NCBI RefSeq assembly: GCF_004115215.2
Contig: NC_041743.1
Coordinates: 44,130,305 to 44,194,304, forward strand
Direction: 5' to 3'
DNA: 64,000 nt
DNA from: Ornithorhynchus anatinus
Lineage: Eukaryota; Chordata; Mammalia; Monotremata; Ornithorhynchidae
Part shown: positions 61,201 through 64,000 of the stretch, in pieces
How positions within the stretch are numbered: position 1 is the stretch's first letter
How the letters are laid out: each line of letters opens with the position of its first letter
Translations under genes and position numbers: made by a program
Notes under the pieces: model-generated
What the model was told of the DNA's origin: nothing
The model's database searches: none
Seen by the model: only the letters and a program-made list of their open reading frames with translations

Positions 61201-63761
61201 GCGTCTGTTTATTGTTGTATCGTACTCTCCCAAGCATTTAGTACTGTGCTCTGCACACAGCGTCCGAAAAATGCAATTGATTGATAGAGATCGGTCTTGG
61301 GAGACCGAAGGTCATAGGTTCTAATCCCGACTTTGACTTTGAGCGAGTCATTTCACTTCTCCGTGCCTCAGTTCCCTCATCTGTCAAATGGGAGTCAGAC
61401 TGTGAGCCCTGTGTGGGTCAGGGACCGTGTCCAACCCAATTAGCTTGTATCTACCCCGGCGCTTAGGACAATTCCTGGCACATATAGTAAGCGCTTAACG
61501 GATATCACAATTATTACTATTATTTTTGTTATTATTACTGCTGTAATTAATCAATCAGTGGCTTATATGGTGTACTTACTGTGCTCAGAACACTGTACTA
61601 AGTGTTCAGGACAGGGTCCGGCATGCTTCAGGTGCTCAATGAGTGCCCCGATTGGTTGATCTTCCTGCTTCTGACCCCCCCACTTTCTCCCCTCCCACCC
61701 GTCTCCCTCTCCCAGGATGGCTGGAACGTCCTGAACTTCATCATCGTCCTTAACCTCTCCCTGGCGCTCTTCTTTGACTCGATGAAGAGTAACGCTTTCC
61801 TCTATACCCTCAGGTGAGGGGTTCATCGCCAGCACCCCCAGATTTTCTCCCCGGCCCCCACCTCACGGCCCTAAGCTCCTCCCCTTCTAGACTGTAAGTT
61901 CGTTGTGGGCAGGAAATGTGTCTGTAGAGAAGCGGCGTGGCGTAGCGGAGAGAACCTGGGCCTACGAGTCAGAAGGTCATGGGTTCTAATCCCGGCTCCA
62001 CCACTTGTCTGCTGTGTGATCTTGGACAAGTCACTTCACTTCTCTGGACCTCAGTTCCCTCATCTGTAAAATGGGGATTGAGACTCGTGAGCCCCACGTG
62101 GGACAGGGACGGTGTCCCACTCGATTTGCTGGTATCCGCCCCAGCACTTAATACAGTGCCTGGCACATAGCGCTTAACAGATACCGTAATTATGATTACT
62201 CTCCTTGTGATAAATTGAACCTCGAGCTTGACTCCTTGGAGTTGCACCCATTTTACAGTTGGGAAGGCTGAGGCCTGGAGAGAGAGCGGTCCGGCCCGGC
62301 TGGGGGTCCCGGTGGGTCAATCCGACGCTCGCAGGGGCTGGGGGGAGGTGGGGCAGAGCCAGAGAAGGCCGGCTGGTGTGTCTTGCGGGGAGGGGGCACA
62401 GCTCCATGGGGAGTCCTGAGCCGCTCGCCCCCACACCCCCCCAGGTTGGTGCGCCTGGTGCAGGTCTGCATGGCAGTGGAACCGCTGGCCCGGATCATCC
62501 GCGTCATCGTGCAGTCGGTGCCGGACATGGTCAACATTATGGTGCTCATCTTCTTCTTCATGCTGGTCAGTCCCGTCCACCCCCTCCGCGGCCCATCGGC
62601 CCCGGACACCCCGCACCGGGGCATCCAGTCCGCCGGGCCTCGCTGCCTCTCCTGGATGATGGTCCCAGGCTTGTGCCTGTACCCCCCCGCCCCCCTTGGC
62701 CTGCTGGGCTTAGTGCCAGAAGCCCCTAGGGGAAGCACTGTGACCTACTAGATAAAGCCCGGACCCAGCAGTGAGGAAGATCGGGGTTCTAATCCTGGCT
62801 TCGCCACTTGTCTGCTGTGTGACCTTGAGCAAATCTCTTCACTTCTCTGGCCTCAGTTCCCTCATCTGTAAAATGGGGTTTGAGACTGTGAGCCCCACGT
62901 GGGACAGGGACTGTGTCCAACCCGATTTGCTTGTATCTATCCCAGCTCTTGGTACAGTGTCTGGCACATAGAGTTTATCAAACACCACCTTTATTATTTA
63001 TTATTAACCCTGTGCGATCGGTGTCCGTGGGGGGCAGGGGGAAGACCCCCTTCCCGCCTCCCTTTCGGGCATTCCCCAGGCCTGTGTTCAGGGGAGCTCT
63101 GGAGCCCTCCCCTTGCCCATCCAGGCAGGGTAGACGGGGGACTGGGCCAGGGGACGGGCCTCCCAGTTCCGAGTCAGACTCTGGGATCTGTTCCGGGAAC
63201 AGTCCCAACTTAATGGCTGTCAGCACACCTGCGCCGAGGAAGCCAACGGCACCATCCTTCATTTCCATGTCATTTGCATGTCACCCACACCATCTTCATG
63301 TCCCCTAATGATTAATAATAATGATAATCGTGGTATCTGTTAAGCACTTACTATGTGCCAGGCACTGTTCTGAGTTCTGGGGTAGATACAAAATAATCAG
63401 GTTAGACACATGGGACTCCCTGTCTTCAACCCCAATTTACAGATGAGGTAACTGAGGCCCAGAGAAGTTAAAATGACCTGCCCAAGGTCACAGAGCAGAC
63501 AAGTGGTGGGCCCAGGACCTTCTGACTCCCAGGCCCACGCTCCATCCACGAGGCCACGCAGCATCCCTCCCTGCGCACCGGCCCCGGCCCCTCCTCCGCA
63601 GCCCCGCCTCTCTCTGTCGCTCCACAGGTTTTCTCCGTGTTTGGCGTCACCCTGTTCGGCAACTACATGCCCAAACACTTCCAGAATATCCAGGTGGCCC
63701 TCTACACGCTCTTCATCTGCATCACGCAGGATGGCTGGGTGGACATATATAACGAATTCCA
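58293..63761 (+). CDS. CATSPER4: CATSPER4, sperm cation channel subunit 4 (partial, first 7 coding exons)
   Basis: CATSPER4 is one of four pore-forming subunits of the sperm flagellar Ca2+ channel needed for hyperactivation. Exons: 58293-58364, 58844-58930, 59407-59550, 60254-60355, 61716-61813, 62445-62565, 63628-63761. They join to 252 codons plus two bases; the rest lies beyond the window. The start encodes [13 protein letters not shown], like human MRDNEKAWWQQWT. S1 is in exon 3 ([20 protein letters not shown]), S2 in exon 4 ([16 protein letters not shown]), S3 in exon 5 ([11 protein letters not shown]) and S4 in exons 5-6 ([20 protein letters not shown]). S5 is in exons 6-7 ([20 protein letters not shown]). 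The pore loop is in exon 7, with the CatSper T-x-D-x-W motif as TQDGW at 241-245. No premature stop is visible. The exon 1 (GTGTGC) and exon 3 (GTCGCC) donors are weak, so exon 1's end is the least certain. Confidence 0.94.
58365..58843. other. CATSPER4 intron 1
   Basis: Mostly unique G-rich sequence with a reversed L2 fragment at about 58735-58800 near its 3' end. Confidence 0.55.
58931..59406. other. CATSPER4 intron 2, C-rich
   Basis: A C-rich intron with loosely repeated words CACCTTCCCCACCCTGACC and CACCCGGGCACAACCCCTGC, suggesting a degenerate tandem repeat at about 58975-59280. An ATT run at 59137-59150 is SINE-tail-like. No gene lies within. Confidence 0.5.
59551..60253. other. CATSPER4 intron 3 with a short tandem repeat
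   Basis: The distal part (about 60060-60240) holds about five copies of a 35-45 bp unit built on GATTTTATCCCTC...CGAGGCCGAG..TGATTTT, a small minisatellite just before the exon 4 acceptor. The rest is unique. Confidence 0.65.
60356..61715. repeat. CATSPER4 intron 4 repeats
   Basis: A plus Mon-1 start (60410-60475) is interrupted by a minus Mon-1 (60475-60720) and continues at 60720-60930. A forward L2 end lies at 61020-61280. A plus Mon-1 lies at 61280-61545, and a reversed L2 end at 61555-61640. Confidence 0.75.
61814..62444 (+). repeat. CATSPER4 intron 5 with Mon-1
   Basis: A plus Mon-1 occupies 61925-62205. The rest of the intron, including 62205-62444, is unique. Confidence 0.8.
62566..63627. 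repeat. CATSPER4 intron 6 with Mon-1 copies
   Basis: A plus Mon-1 lies at 62730-63000 and a minus Mon-1 at 63315-63560. The sequence 63000-63315 is unique with no exon. Confidence 0.8.
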
Positions 63762-64000
63762 GTGCGTACCCCAGGGTAGTGGAGGCGGGAGGGGGTTGGG
63801 GGGTGGTCCGTCCCGGGCCTCCTGCCTTCCGGGATCTGGAAACGGGTCAGCTCACTGTGCTGGGGGGTCGCGGCTCGGGGACCCAGGCGTGGCACCGGGA
63901 CCACCACAGGCCGAGGCCGGGGTCTGGCCCATGAGACCGAGGGTAACCCTTGGCCCCAGGCCCGACCGATTCCAACTGGATTCTGTGCAACTGAAAGGGA
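63762..64000 (+). other. CATSPER4 intron 7 (start), cut by the window edge
   Basis: Intron sequence follows the CA|GTGCGT donor to the end of the window. The exon encoding S6 and the cytoplasmic tail is not reached. Confidence 0.6.

Overview
The window is vertebrate nuclear DNA from a monotreme, most likely platypus. Two interspersed repeat families, present in both orientations every few hundred bases, show this. One is a tRNA-derived SINE with the Mon-1 consensus (a GTGGCTCAGTGGAAAGAGC-like A-box region, a GGTTCTAATCCC B box, a CACTTCTCTGGGCCTCAG core and an ATT-rich tail). The other is the platypus-type LINE2 3' end (AAGCGCTTAGTACAGTGCTC followed by a TCAATAAATAC tail). The genes have introns, GT-AG splice sites and AATAAA poly(A) signals.

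Gene order is FAM110D (+), a C1orf232 orthologue (-), ZNF593 (+), a ZNF593OS-like small membrane protein (-), CNKSR1 (+) and CATSPER4 (+, running off the right edge). From memory this is the order and orientation on human 1p36.11. In human the next gene to the left is PDIK1L, and an AT-rich segment ending in AATAAA at about 2 kb may be the end of its 3' UTR.

Layout: 1-22.7 kb is intergenic, packed with Mon-1 and L2 copies and broken by a few GC-rich unique islands (10.26-11.26, 12.4-12.96, 18.0-18.7, 19.13-19.8 and 20.9-22.1 kb). 22.8-24.9 kb is FAM110D, a single coding exon with a minisatellite on each side. 24.9-30.2 kb is repeats. 30.4-33.3 kb is C1orf232 in four exons. 34-36.5 kb is repeats. 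36.5-40.1 kb is ZNF593, preceded by a nine-unit CpG-dense minisatellite. 40.7-41.3 kb is the two-exon ZNF593OS-like gene, tail-to-tail with ZNF593. 42.4-45.3 kb is repeats, including a decayed L2 reverse-transcriptase end. 45.5-57.5 kb is CNKSR1; I resolved 21 coding exons that join in frame to 984 residues, including a 31-residue coding minisatellite. 58.3-64 kb holds the first seven CATSPER4 coding exons.

The genes are not a functional operon. They are a conserved syntenic cluster: a FAM110-family protein, a vertebrate protein of unknown function, a Bud20-type pre-60S zinc-finger factor, a tiny membrane protein, a Ras/Raf/Rho scaffold and a sperm Ca2+ channel subunit. I found no CRISPR, prokaryotic or phage-like system. 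The most unusual features are tandem arrays at or inside nearly every gene. The chief ones are the CpG-rich array with CTCF-like cores before ZNF593, the in-frame CNKSR1 expansion, and a satellite derived from a SINE fragment in ZNF593 intron 1.
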